This document shows, in pieces, positions 24,378 to 32,923 of a DNA stretch of 64,000 nt. Both the position numbers and the translations under genes were made by a program. Each line of letters opens with the position of its first letter. Positions within the stretch are counted from its first letter, which is position 1. The notes beneath the pieces are model-generated. The model ran no database searches. It saw nothing but the letters and a program-made list of their open reading frames with translations, and was not told the DNA's origin. This DNA comes from HB2-32-21 sp041603535. Lineage in GTDB: Bacteria > Pseudomonadota > Gammaproteobacteria > Pseudomonadales > Porticoccaceae. Location of the stretch: NCBI GenBank assembly GCA_041603535.1, contig JBFIEE010000007.1, forward strand, positions 1-64,000. Reading direction: 5' to 3'.

Positions 24378-25094
24378 ATGAGCACGGAAAATACTAACCT
24401 TACTTCGACTAATGATTCCGCCAGTATCGAATCCGCTGTTGCCGGAAATTACGATTTTTCAATAGGCGACACTTTAAAAGAGGGCTGGCAGCAGGTTAGC
24501 GGTCTGAAGAGACCGTTTTGGGCAGCGGCCGTCGTCGTGTTTATCTTTATGCTCGTCGCCGGTCTGGCTTTGAGTGCTATTGCTAATGTACTGAGTTTGA
24601 CTAACGGCACTGTAGGATTAGTTGCTCAGTTACTTTTGCAGTTAGCCGTCATGGCGGCCATTTATCCTTTTATGGCTGGCATTGCGATGTTAGGGGTACG
24701 TCGTGCAGTTGACTTGCCGATCTCCTATCAGGAGGCATTTGCGTATTTTGCCTACATCTCACCTCTGGTCGTTGCTGGAGTACTGATGAGCATATTGATG
24801 ACCCTGGGATTTCTGCTACTAATAATCCCGGGCATTTATCTGTCTGTCGGCTACATGTTTACCGTGCAGCTGGTGGTGGAAAAAAACCTGAGCGCATGGC
24901 AGGCGATGGAAACATCGCGCAAGGCGGTCACCCGCCACTGGTTTAAGTTTTTCTTCACGTTATTGATCATGGGCATCATTTTTGTGCTCAGCGCCATACC
25001 GCTAGGCCTCGGCCTGATATGGACCTACCCCATGCTTGTCGCGGTGATGGGTATTTTGTATCGAGATACTTTCGGGGTTCAGCAAGCCGAGTAA
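24378..25094 (+). CDS. Polytopic membrane protein of unknown function
   Basis: A 238-residue protein with a Ser/Thr-rich cytoplasmic N-terminus (about 1-50) and about five or six transmembrane helices. The segment IIPGIYLSVGYMFTVQLVVEKN followed by WQAMETSRKAV and a TM helix resembles proteins grouped as uncharacterised integral membrane proteins (DUF975/YciC-like), but I cannot name a family with certainty. An AAGGGA site precedes the ATG. It has its own upstream region of 248 bp without a gene and converges with the SLC13 permease gene. Confidence 0.7.
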   Translation: MSTENTNLTSTNDSASIESAVAGNYDFSIGDTLKEGWQQVSGLKRPFWAAAVVVFIFMLVAGLALSAIANVLSLTNGTVGLVAQLLLQLAVMAAIYPFMAGIAMLGVRRAVDLPISYQEAFAYFAYISPLVVAGVLMSILMTLGFLLLIIPGIYLSVGYMFTVQLVVEKNLSAWQAMETSRKAVTRHWFKFFFTLLIMGIIFVLSAIPLGLGLIWTYPMLVAVMGILYRDTFGVQQAE

Positions 25095-25142
25095 GCCTGC
25101 TTTTTACAACAATTTTTAACTGTAACCCCGCTTCCCCGCATG

Positions 25143-25169
25143 GCCGGGCCTGTGTACAGGACACCCGGC
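25143..25169. terminator. Hairpin between convergent genes
   Basis: GCCGGG (25143-25148) pairs with CCCGGC (25164-25169), and inside it CCTG pairs with CAGG around a TGTA loop, with a three-base bulge. It lies 48 bp after the membrane-protein stop and 86 bp from the end of the convergent permease gene. There is no adjoining T-run, so it may slow polymerase or protect the 3' end rather than terminate alone. Confidence 0.4.
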
Positions 25170-25187
25170 TCGCTGACCCTAACTTCA

Positions 25188-25227
25188 CTAGCACTAATTT
25201 CGCTAGCACTAATATTGTCGCGACAAT
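25188..25227. repeat. Direct repeat followed by a 14-bp palindrome
   Basis: CTAGCACTAAT occurs at 25188-25198 and 25203-25213 (15-bp period), immediately followed by the perfect palindrome ATTGTCGCGACAAT at 25214-25227. It lies between two convergent genes, an unusual position for an operator. The role is unknown. Confidence 0.6.
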
Positions 25228-25254
25228 TATGGCGAGCATTTACCGGCACAACCT

Positions 25255-27078
25255 TTAGAAATAGATAACGCTCAATACCCAGGTCAGGGTAATCCACATC
25301 AACAAGGTTAATGGCACACCGACCTTAACAAATTCGGCAAAGGTGTAGTTACCCGCACTCATCACCAGCAGATTAGTTTTATAGGCCATCGGTGTCGCGT
25401 AGCTCATGTTGGCGCCAAACAAAACAGCCAGTACAAAAGGCTCAGCGGGTAAATTCAAACTGGTCGCAATGCCAATGCCAATCGGCGTGCCGATCACCGC
25501 AGCGGCGTTATTAGAAATCACATTGGTCATGACGGCCAACAGCAACATCAGGGCTGACATCACTGTCACCGGGCCAGCCCCGGCGGTGACTGCGAGAAAC
25601 ACGTCTGTGATGTAAGTTGTTGCACCAGTAATCTGCAACGCCGTACCGAGCGCGAGGCTCGCTACCACGATAAAGTAAACCGACGGACTGATAGCCCTGA
25701 TGGCCTCGACCAGACCGAGGCAGCGGGTCAGTAGCATGACGCAGACACCGGCCAGCGCCGAAATGGCAATGGGTAACACGCCCGTCGCTGATAATGTCAC
25801 CACCACGCCCAGGATCAACAGCGCCAGGTAGGCCTTGTCGGTACGGGGCAAGTCAACGCCACTATCCAGTACCAGTAGCTCGGTGGATTGTTTGATCTTG
25901 GCCACCTGATCCCGTGCACCCTGCACCAGCAACACATCACCGGCCTGTAACACCACCTGATGAATTTCTTCGCTGGGCCGCCACACATCCTTGCCCGCTC
26001 GATGCAGAGCCAGTACCGCCAGCTGGTAGCGCTCAAGAAAGCGCGTATACCCGAGGTTTTCGCGGTCAAGGCTGGAACCGGGCACCACTACGATTTCCGC
26101 TAACACCTGATTCTCGGCAGAAAGGGGATGCTCCTCATCGACCCGCTGTTCACCCGAATACAGAACCGCAGAAATAGCCTCTTCAAAGCTCTTTAATTTT
26201 TGCGGGGTATCCCTGACTCTGAGTCGATCGCCAGCCTTGAGTACGACGTCGGGCAACGGCGTGATAAAAGTCTCGCCGCGGCGAATTCGCGCGACGCGCA
26301 TGCTGCCATTGGTCAACGCGATCGCCTCGGCAAGGGTCCTTCCACACGCCGGTGAATCTTCCGGCAGCAAGAGACGCGCCTCAAACAGCCGTGGCGATCC
26401 ATCGACCAGATCCATTTTCCGATCTGGCAACATGCGAGGGGCAATCAACCACAAATACAGCGTCGCCACACCGGCGGCAACAGCAGCAGGCAGGACAAAG
26501 TCAAACATGCCAAAGCGTTCCAGCCCCATATCCGCGGCAACGCTGACAACGAGGAGATTAGTCGAAGTGCCAATCGTGGTGGCCATCCCGCCGACCAGGG
26601 TCGCGAACCCCATCGGCATGAGCACCGCCGCTGGCGAGCTCTTGTTACGGATACAGACACTCACCAGAATGGGCAGTAATAACACCACGACCGGGGTATT
26701 ATTCACAAAGGCAGACAACACCGCACTGACCACCAGCACGGCGAGAAAACTGAGATACGGCGACTTCCCCCACAACTTGGCAAGCGCTCGTCCCACTGGC
26801 TCCAGTGCACCGCTATAAACCAGCCCCTGGCCAAGCACCATCAGCGCACAGACGGCGATCAGCGCTTCATGAGCAAAACCGGAAAACAGCGACACGGGAT
26901 CAAAACCCGCGTAGGGGAACAGGGCAAAGCCCGTGGTCATTACGGCTAGCAGGCCCAATGAGGTTATCTCGAGTGGTAATTTGTCACGGGTAAACAAGAA
27001 AAGAGCGACCACTGTTAGCGCCATGGTCGCTACCGCATGATGGCCAGGTAACGCGGGGAACGCCGCGAATATTTCCAT
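25255..27078 (-). CDS. SLC13-family permease with two TrkA-C domains
   Basis: A 607-residue transporter of the divalent-anion:Na+ symporter (DASS/CitT) type. Membrane segments flank a central soluble part (about 205-400) containing two TrkA-C/RCK-C domains (APRMLPDR..., LPDVVLKAGDRLRVRDTP, and later VVLQAGDVLLVQG). Two SNNTPV/SNNAA-type repeats, FVNNTPVVVLLLP and VISNNAAAVIGTP, mark the two hairpin substrate-binding sites. The ATG at 27078 is preferred because AAGG lies before it. Substrates in the family are dicarboxylates, sulfate or similar anions; the RCK-C domains suggest regulation by a bound ligand. Confidence 0.88.
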   Translation of the reverse strand: MEIFAAFPALPGHHAVATMALTVVALFLFTRDKLPLEITSLGLLAVMTTGFALFPYAGFDPVSLFSGFAHEALIAVCALMVLGQGLVYSGALEPVGRALAKLWGKSPYLSFLAVLVVSAVLSAFVNNTPVVVLLLPILVSVCIRNKSSPAAVLMPMGFATLVGGMATTIGTSTNLLVVSVAADMGLERFGMFDFVLPAAVAAGVATLYLWLIAPRMLPDRKMDLVDGSPRLFEARLLLPEDSPACGRTLAEAIALTNGSMRVARIRRGETFITPLPDVVLKAGDRLRVRDTPQKLKSFEEAISAVLYSGEQRVDEEHPLSAENQVLAEIVVVPGSSLDRENLGYTRFLERYQLAVLALHRAGKDVWRPSEEIHQVVLQAGDVLLVQGARDQVAKIKQSTELLVLDSGVDLPRTDKAYLALLILGVVVTLSATGVLPIAISALAGVCVMLLTRCLGLVEAIRAISPSVYFIVVASLALGTALQITGATTYITDVFLAVTAGAGPVTVMSALMLLLAVMTNVISNNAAAVIGTPIGIGIATSLNLPAEPFVLAVLFGANMSYATPMAYKTNLLVMSAGNYTFAEFVKVGVPLTLLMWITLTWVLSVIYF

Positions 27079-27170
27079 ATAAAAACCTTGCAGGGGTGCG
27101 AACAAGGGGAGGAACCGGCTCGCAGGATTATTAATAATAGAGCCGTTACGGCCACCAAAAGATCAGGCGA

Positions 27171-28400
27171 TCAGGCTTTCAACCCCAGCAAGTTAGCGGT
27201 GTTGCTGCGCATCACTTTACGAACCTGATCATAACTCAATCCGCTGAGGCCGTCGGCGAATTCTACAGGTTCTTTCAAGCCTTCAGGATGGGGCCAGTCC
27301 GAGCCAAAAATAGCGACATCAGGCCCAACTGATTCGAGCAGTTCCGGGATATTGTCTTCAGGAAAGGGGCACACACGAATACGATCGAGAAAGATCTCGC
27401 TGGGCCGTCCATGCAGCGGCCCAAAAGTAAAGTTATTGCCGGCCACTTTGGCGGATTTATCGAGCTTTTTAAGTAATGGTGTTACCCAGGAAGAACCGTT
27501 TTCAATGGACAGCACACGCAAATTGCGAAAACGGCCAAACAGGTTATGCATAATCAGCGCCGCAAGGGTGTCATTCACCGGTCGCTCCATCATACCAATC
27601 ATGTGCTGAAAAGCTGTCACCCGGTGATGCGGCGGGCGGGGATTCTCCCCCCAGGCGGCCGATACCAGCTCTTCAAATCCGGCATTACCCAAATGGAAGG
27701 CGACGGGAACTCCGGCCTCCTCGCAACGTGCCCAAAAAGGATCAAAGTGTGGATCGGCTGGCGAACGACCCAGCACCGGCCCCGGAATCAAATTAACCAG
27801 CCGCGCGCCTTGTTTAAGCACCCGATCGAGTTCCGCGAGGGCGAGATCGAGATCGACCAGAGACAATTGCGCCGCGCTAAAAATACGGTTCTGGTAGGCC
27901 CAACCCCAGTCATCCTCAATCCACTTATTGAACGACCGGTGGTTGGCCATGACGACGGCCGGCCCCGCATCGCGCAGCGCCATTTCGACACCGACACCAA
28001 GGGATGGCAGAAAGATACCGGCTTCAACATTCTCCTGATCCAGCCAGCGCAGCCGACACTCCCGATCCATTGATTCGGGCAGTTCAAAGCAGGAAATTGG
28101 GTCCGCCGCCAGAATATGCGCGCCCTTATGATTTTTGTCCTGATAAAACGATTTATAGGAGCCGGGTTTGCCCGCGTGCTCGCCCGGCGGTGCGCTAAAA
28201 AAGTTGATGCGCGCTCCACGGAAATGCACCTGGGCATGTTTACTGATACCTCGCACTACCATGATCGCGTCATCACGGTACTTCGGCTCCATATGGCGGG
28301 TATAGCAGTCATCCGGTTCATAGTAATGACAATCTGCGTCGACCAGGGGATAGTCAATCAAATTCCGGGGATTCTGTTGTGCGGAGGCTGATTGCGTCAT
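27171..28400 (-). CDS. Amidohydrolase-2 family metal-dependent hydrolase/decarboxylase
   Basis: A 409-residue protein with the amidohydrolase TIM barrel. The metal-site elements are VDADCHYYEP at the N-terminus (an abbreviated DxH form), VAFHLGN in the middle and FGSDWPHPEG near the C-terminus. This is the ACMSD/gamma-resorcylate decarboxylase branch, which performs non-oxidative decarboxylation or ring hydrolysis, and such paralogues are frequent in cyclic-compound degraders. It is divergent from an SDR gene across 171 bp, a likely shared control region. Confidence 0.85.
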   Translation of the reverse strand: MTQSASAQQNPRNLIDYPLVDADCHYYEPDDCYTRHMEPKYRDDAIMVVRGISKHAQVHFRGARINFFSAPPGEHAGKPGSYKSFYQDKNHKGAHILAADPISCFELPESMDRECRLRWLDQENVEAGIFLPSLGVGVEMALRDAGPAVVMANHRSFNKWIEDDWGWAYQNRIFSAAQLSLVDLDLALAELDRVLKQGARLVNLIPGPVLGRSPADPHFDPFWARCEEAGVPVAFHLGNAGFEELVSAAWGENPRPPHHRVTAFQHMIGMMERPVNDTLAALIMHNLFGRFRNLRVLSIENGSSWVTPLLKKLDKSAKVAGNNFTFGPLHGRPSEIFLDRIRVCPFPEDNIPELLESVGPDVAIFGSDWPHPEGLKEPVEFADGLSGLSYDQVRKVMRSNTANLLGLKA

Positions 28401-28571
28401 TTTCAGTTAATCCTGTGTCCTGTAACTGTGTCACTATGATGTCATAACCCGTCAAATTTGAACATGGCAGGTCTCGCTCGTGAGCCGCGACAGGCGCGTA
28501 TAGCGCTTTTGTTTATAATCAAGCACTACACTGATAACCCATTGAATTAAACCATAAGAGGAATAGCAACG

Positions 28572-29435
28572 ATGAAAGATGTAACAGGAAAAGTGGCCTT
28601 CATTACGGGTGGAGCCAGCGGTATGGGCCTGGGCATGGCGCGGGCGTTTACCGCTGCCGGGATGAAAGTCATGCTGGCCGATGTGGACGTGCAACGACTC
28701 GCTGCTGCAGAAAAAGAACTTAAAGGCAAAGGCGCCGATGTCGCCACCCTCGTTTGCGATGTCAGTAAGGAAAAATCCCTATTCGATGCGGCTGATGCCA
28801 CCGTCGAGCGCTTTGGCAAAGTCCATGTGCTGTGTAATAACGCGGGCATCAACGTCGGCGGCACCTTCGAGGAATTGTCTCAGCGCGACTGGGACTGGGT
28901 GATCGCTGTTAACCAGCTCGGTGTGCAATACGGCATGACAGCGTTTTTGCCAAAAATAAAAGCACATGGCGAAGGCGGCCACATCATGACGACATCGTCA
29001 ATGGCTGGTATCGTTAACGCAGGGCCTGGTTGGGGACCTTATAACGCCAGCAAATTCGCCGCCGTAGTAATGAGCGAGGTCCTGCGCAGCGAGCTAAAAG
29101 AAACCAACATCGGCGTCTCGGTGCTGTGCCCCGGCGCCGTGGCGACTAATATCGCCGAAGCTGGCAAGCACCGACCAGCAGAATACGGAAGCTCAGGAGA
29201 TAAACCGGTGGTAGCAGGCGGTGTTGAGGAGCTACTCGCTCAAGGTCTTGACCCGGATGTCGTGGGTAAACTGGTGCTCGAAGGCATCCAGCAAAACCAG
29301 TTCTACCTGTTCACTGACCCGCGCATGATTAAATCGGTGCAGCGACGTTTTGATCGGATGCAGCAAGGCTTTGAGTGGTCGGCAAACTCAAAAGCCCTGA
29401 CGGAAGCCAAAGCCCCCGGAGCTGCCGGTAGCTGA
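28572..29435 (+). CDS. Short-chain dehydrogenase/reductase (classical)
   Basis: A 287-residue NAD(P)-dependent SDR. The cofactor motif TGGASGMGLG is at the N-terminus, NNAG follows, and the catalytic residues are a Ser in TSSMAG, with Tyr and Lys in YNASK. A short acidic position after strand 2 (DVDVQR) favours NAD(H). It is somewhat longer than the 250-residue norm, with a C-terminal tail. A perfect TATAAT lies at 28514-28519 but without a matching -35 box. The gene stands alone before a heptamer repeat and the opposed CoA-transferase gene. Confidence 0.88.
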   Translation: MKDVTGKVAFITGGASGMGLGMARAFTAAGMKVMLADVDVQRLAAAEKELKGKGADVATLVCDVSKEKSLFDAADATVERFGKVHVLCNNAGINVGGTFEELSQRDWDWVIAVNQLGVQYGMTAFLPKIKAHGEGGHIMTTSSMAGIVNAGPGWGPYNASKFAAVVMSEVLRSELKETNIGVSVLCPGAVATNIAEAGKHRPAEYGSSGDKPVVAGGVEELLAQGLDPDVVGKLVLEGIQQNQFYLFTDPRMIKSVQRRFDRMQQGFEWSANSKALTEAKAPGAAGS

Positions 29436-29552
29436 TCGCTGATCAGTTACCTTGACCAGGCTAGATGCTTGAAATGGACTGATTCTGGGTAGGAACTGAT
29501 TCAGAGCCGGAGCGCGGGGCAGTTGTACAATTGCCGCGCGCCAAAGTTTTCT

Positions 29553-29587
29553 GTTAGCCGTTAACCGTTAACCGTTAACCGTTAACC
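29553..29587. repeat. Heptanucleotide tandem repeat (GTTAACC)x4
   Basis: Four perfect GTTAACC units (29560-29587) follow one variant GTTAGCC. Each unit contains the palindrome GTTAAC. The tract lies between convergent genes and overlaps the stop codon and last codon of the CoA-transferase gene that ends at 29582. Confidence 0.85.
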
Positions 29588-30805
29588 GGGGATGGTTTCC
29601 GCGTGCAGCACTTCGCTCGCGATAAGTTGACGGATTTCTGCATCGCTCATCGATAAACGCTCACGCAATATGGCTGCATTGTGCTCCCCCAGATAGGGCG
29701 CCTCCAGCGTCAACGTTGCTGGACACTCGGAGAAGCGCAGGGGCATCCCCGGCACCTGAAATTCTCCAAGCCCGCGATCACTGATGGTCCGCACGGTACC
29801 TCGCTCGATAAGATGTGGGTGCTGCGTCGCTTCAGCCGGCGTCAGCACCGGCGCTACCGGTACACGCACCGCTTCCAGCGCCTCACGCGCAGCATCGTCA
29901 CTGGGCATGGCCTGTATCCAGCCTTCAATAATTTCAATCAACTGGTCAATATTCGCCACTCTGTCTGCATTGGTTTTAAAACGCGGGTCGTCGAGCATAT
30001 CGGCGCGACCCATTACGTCACACAGGGCTGTCCACTGTTTTGCCGTGACCGCTATCACGAACATACAGGAATCCTTACCACGGAAAATACCGTCGGGCGC
30101 CACCGCCGGATGGTGCCGGCCATTGCGTGTCGGTTGCATTTTGCCGTTGGAATTACTGTATAGCTGCACGTTCAAATCATGGCAATGAAAATAACTATCC
30201 AGTAACGAGCAGTCGATATGCTGACCGCCGCCGCCCTGGGAGCGATAAAACAACGCACCATTGATCGCCGCCAGCGCATGCACACCGGTGTTGACATCGC
30301 CCATCGAGATCGTTGGCATCACTGGAGCTTCGTGGGGATAACCCATCAGGCTGGTAACCCCCGAATAAGCCTGTCCGATATAATCAAAGCCTGGCAGGTG
30401 CGCCAGCGGCCCCGTTTGACCAAACGCCGAGATTGAACAGAAAATCAATTCAGGGTTAATTTCCCGGACCACGTCCCAACCAAGGCCCATGTCGGCGATC
30501 ACACCGGGTGAATAATTTTCAATCAACACATCGGTCTCAGCAACGAGCTTTTTGATAATTTCCAGCGACTCGGCTTTGCGCATATCCAGGCACAGGCTTT
30601 TTTTGCCACGGTTCTGCTGAATAAAGTAACCGCTACGGCCATTTTTGTAATAGGCCATCGTGCGCGTCATATCACCGCGCGGAGCCAGTTCAACCTTGAT
30701 AATATCGGCGCCCATTTCCGCCATCAGCCGGGTGGTGGTGGGGCCGGCCAGGGCATGGGTAAAATCCAGCACCTTGCAGTTTGACAGGATGTGTTTAACG
30801 GTCAT
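29582..30805 (-). CDS. CaiB/BaiF-type (class III) CoA transferase
   Basis: A 407-residue class III CoA transferase, which moves CoA between carboxylic acids through a mixed-anhydride on Asp. The N-terminal motif VLDFTHALAGPTTTRLMAEMGA is typical, and the catalytic Asp is D170 in MGDVNTGVHA. It is related to the second transferase at 35826-37070, which shares the same motif order and C-terminal ending pattern. The stop codon is formed inside a heptamer repeat tract. It probably ends a minus-strand group with the two enoyl-reductase-like SDRs and the SMP-30-like protein, which lie upstream in the same orientation. Confidence 0.92.
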   Translation of the reverse strand: MTVKHILSNCKVLDFTHALAGPTTTRLMAEMGADIIKVELAPRGDMTRTMAYYKNGRSGYFIQQNRGKKSLCLDMRKAESLEIIKKLVAETDVLIENYSPGVIADMGLGWDVVREINPELIFCSISAFGQTGPLAHLPGFDYIGQAYSGVTSLMGYPHEAPVMPTISMGDVNTGVHALAAINGALFYRSQGGGGQHIDCSLLDSYFHCHDLNVQLYSNSNGKMQPTRNGRHHPAVAPDGIFRGKDSCMFVIAVTAKQWTALCDVMGRADMLDDPRFKTNADRVANIDQLIEIIEGWIQAMPSDDAAREALEAVRVPVAPVLTPAEATQHPHLIERGTVRTISDRGLGEFQVPGMPLRFSECPATLTLEAPYLGEHNAAILRERLSMSDAEIRQLIASEVLHAETIPG

Positions 30806-30915
30806 GTCGCTACTTCCTTCGTTATGGTCGTATGTCGGAGGGGGCCGCTAACGCGTGTCTCGTTCAACGGCCCTTAGCTAGATAACTTAGACCGGTTCCC
30901 GCGTTCTGCCAAGGC

Positions 30916-31827
30916 TTATTCGGATTTGGCACCGCTTACCTCGCCGGCCGACAATGCGGCGCCACGGCCTTGCCTAAAGTAATCGGGCTCACCGGCTGCC
31001 CAGATTTCGCCCATCATTTGATAACCCCCATCCACTGCCAGAGTTTCCCCGGTAACAAATTCACTGGCCGAGGAGCCGAGATAAGCGCAGGCTTCAGCAA
31101 TATCCCAGACATCACCTGCCCGGCGCATGGGGTTGGCGTATTTGAACTGTTCAGCGGCTTCGCGAGGGTAATTGCGCAAGCCGTTGGAGGCAATGGCGCC
31201 CGGCGAAATGCAGTTGACGCGAATATTCAGTGGCGCCCATTCCACGGCGACACTTTTGCTCAGGTAAACCACCCCGGCACGGGCCGCTGCCGAATGGGTG
31301 GTTTGCAGGGTGCCACGATGAATATTAACAACGATATTAATGATATTGCCGGGGGCACTGGCATCGCGCCAGCGTTGCGCGGCGTTTTGCATCATGTACC
31401 AGGTGCCATTGAGGTTGGTATCTATCACCGCTTTCCAGCCCTTCACGGAATAATCCATGGGGTTTTGCGCAAACTGCCCGCCCGCGTTGTTGACCAGCAC
31501 ATCCAGACCACCTCGCTCGGCCCAGACACGGTCCATAAGCGCCTGCACCTCCTCGGGCTCGCGGATGGTCATCGCCTGCGTGGTCACACCACCGCCTACA
31601 CCATCGCGTATAAGGGCTGCGGTTTCCTGCAACGGTTCGTCGCGCCTGCCGCAAATGACCACATGGGCACCCAGCCGGGCGTAGAGAATGGCGACGGCGC
31701 GACCAATGCCCGTGCCGCCGCCTGATATCAACGCGGTTTTACCGGCCAGCAAATTGTGCTGATAAGCAGTCGGGCAACTCAGCAGATCGGCGTCATCCAA
31801 CCCGTATAGTTCGTTTTCCTGATTCAC
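30916..31827 (-). CDS. SDR related to peroxisomal-type trans-2-enoyl-CoA reductase
   Basis: A 303-residue SDR starting at GTG behind GGGAGGGG. The Rossmann motif SGGGTGIG and NNAGGQF are clear, but the classical YxxxK is replaced: the segment reads HSAAARAGVVYLSK, with Ser and Arg where Tyr and Lys would be. That pattern, with KGWKAVIDTNLNGTWYM, matches the enoyl-CoA and 2,4-dienoyl-CoA reductase (TER/DECR) branch of SDRs. It would reduce an enoyl- or dienoyl-CoA with NADPH. It is a tandem paralogue of the next gene, 45 bp away. Confidence 0.85.
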   Translation of the reverse strand: MNQENELYGLDDADLLSCPTAYQHNLLAGKTALISGGGTGIGRAVAILYARLGAHVVICGRRDEPLQETAALIRDGVGGGVTTQAMTIREPEEVQALMDRVWAERGGLDVLVNNAGGQFAQNPMDYSVKGWKAVIDTNLNGTWYMMQNAAQRWRDASAPGNIINIVVNIHRGTLQTTHSAAARAGVVYLSKSVAVEWAPLNIRVNCISPGAIASNGLRNYPREAAEQFKYANPMRRAGDVWDIAEACAYLGSSASEFVTGETLAVDGGYQMMGEIWAAGEPDYFRQGRGAALSAGEVSGAKSE

Positions 31828-31872
31828 AACCCCTCCCGGGCACGATGATTTACTGCATGACCCATCATCCGG

Positions 31873-32739
31873 TCAGGGTGTATCAAAATAGGCTGGCTTG
31901 CCGTTGGGCCAGGGCTCGCCCCAGAGTTGCTGCCCGCCATCCACGGTCAGACATTCGCCGGTGATAAACTTACCCGCCGAAGTGCCCAGATAAACCACGG
32001 CCTCGGCGATATCCATGGCATCGCCACAGCGCAGCATCGGGTTGGCTCGGTGAAAATCCTTTGACGCTTCTGGCGGATACACATTTAGGCCCGGCGTCGC
32101 CACCGTGCCGGGTGCCACGCAGTTGACCCGAATATCGAAGGGCGCCCACTCCACCGCCACACTGCGACTGGCGAAAACCACCCCGGCTCGCGCCGCGCAG
32201 GTATGAGCAATACCCGGCATGCCGCGCCATATGTCGGCAACGATATTAACGATGTTGCCGGGCTGCTGGTGATCGCGCCAATGCTGAGCGGCTTTTTGCA
32301 TCATGTACCAGGTGCCGTTGAGGTTGGTATCAATCACCGCGTTCCAGCCCTTGACCGAGTAATCAATAGCTTCCTGGGGGAACTGTCCACCACCATTGTT
32401 CACCAGAATATCGAGTCTGCCGTATTTCTCCCAGACGGTATCCATCAACAGCTCTACCGCTTCCGGGTCGCGAATGGTCATCGCCATGGTGTCGATCGCC
32501 ACCCCCAGGCGCTGCCTGATACCCGCTGCGGTATCGTCCAGATTTTGCTGATTGCGGCTACAGATCATCACCGTGGCGCCCAGTCTCGCAAACAGGTAGG
32601 CCATGGCACGGCCAAGACCGGTGCCACCGCCGGAAACGATCGCAACCTGGTCTTTTAGCAGGTCATCTCGGTAAACCGTGGGGTAGGCCGCCAATTCATC
32701 ATCGTTAAGGCCCCAGGATTTGGCTTCGGTATTGGTCAT
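31873..32739 (-). CDS. SDR related to trans-2-enoyl-CoA reductase (tandem paralogue)
   Basis: A 288-residue SDR closely similar to its downstream neighbour: both share GLxDxxL near the N-terminus, SGGGTG(I/L)GRA, KGW(K/N)AVIDTNLNGTWYMM and EWAP(L/F)(N/D)IRVNC. Again Tyr and Lys of the classical active site are replaced (HTCAARAGVVFAS, with Thr and Arg), as in the enoyl-/dienoyl-CoA reductase branch. AGGGG precedes the ATG. The pair probably arose by duplication and may form a heteromer or act on consecutive unsaturated CoA intermediates. Reaction is inferred from family only. Confidence 0.85.
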   Translation of the reverse strand: MTNTEAKSWGLNDDELAAYPTVYRDDLLKDQVAIVSGGGTGLGRAMAYLFARLGATVMICSRNQQNLDDTAAGIRQRLGVAIDTMAMTIRDPEAVELLMDTVWEKYGRLDILVNNGGGQFPQEAIDYSVKGWNAVIDTNLNGTWYMMQKAAQHWRDHQQPGNIVNIVADIWRGMPGIAHTCAARAGVVFASRSVAVEWAPFDIRVNCVAPGTVATPGLNVYPPEASKDFHRANPMLRCGDAMDIAEAVVYLGTSAGKFITGECLTVDGGQQLWGEPWPNGKPAYFDTP

Positions 32740-32923
32740 AAAGTTTTACCCCTGTCACGGCGCGCTACAGTTCGGCGCGTATTCTACCGGTAGGTTGCCG
32801 CACACTTACACGGCGCCCGGAAGGTCACTTGACGACCAGCGCTAGCCACCTGCTATTGCATGGCTGTTCGCTTAGGCATCACCTGGATATAAAGCGTCTC
32901 GCGTTAAAACACCGCGTTAAACG

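Noticed and set aside
27546..28073. Open frame of 175 codons on the plus strand
   Set aside because: It is the complement of the amidohydrolase gene, which carries the metal-site motifs.
30970..31725. Open frame of 251 codons on the plus strand
   Set aside because: It lies opposite an SDR with strong motifs and has no family features or ribosome-binding site.
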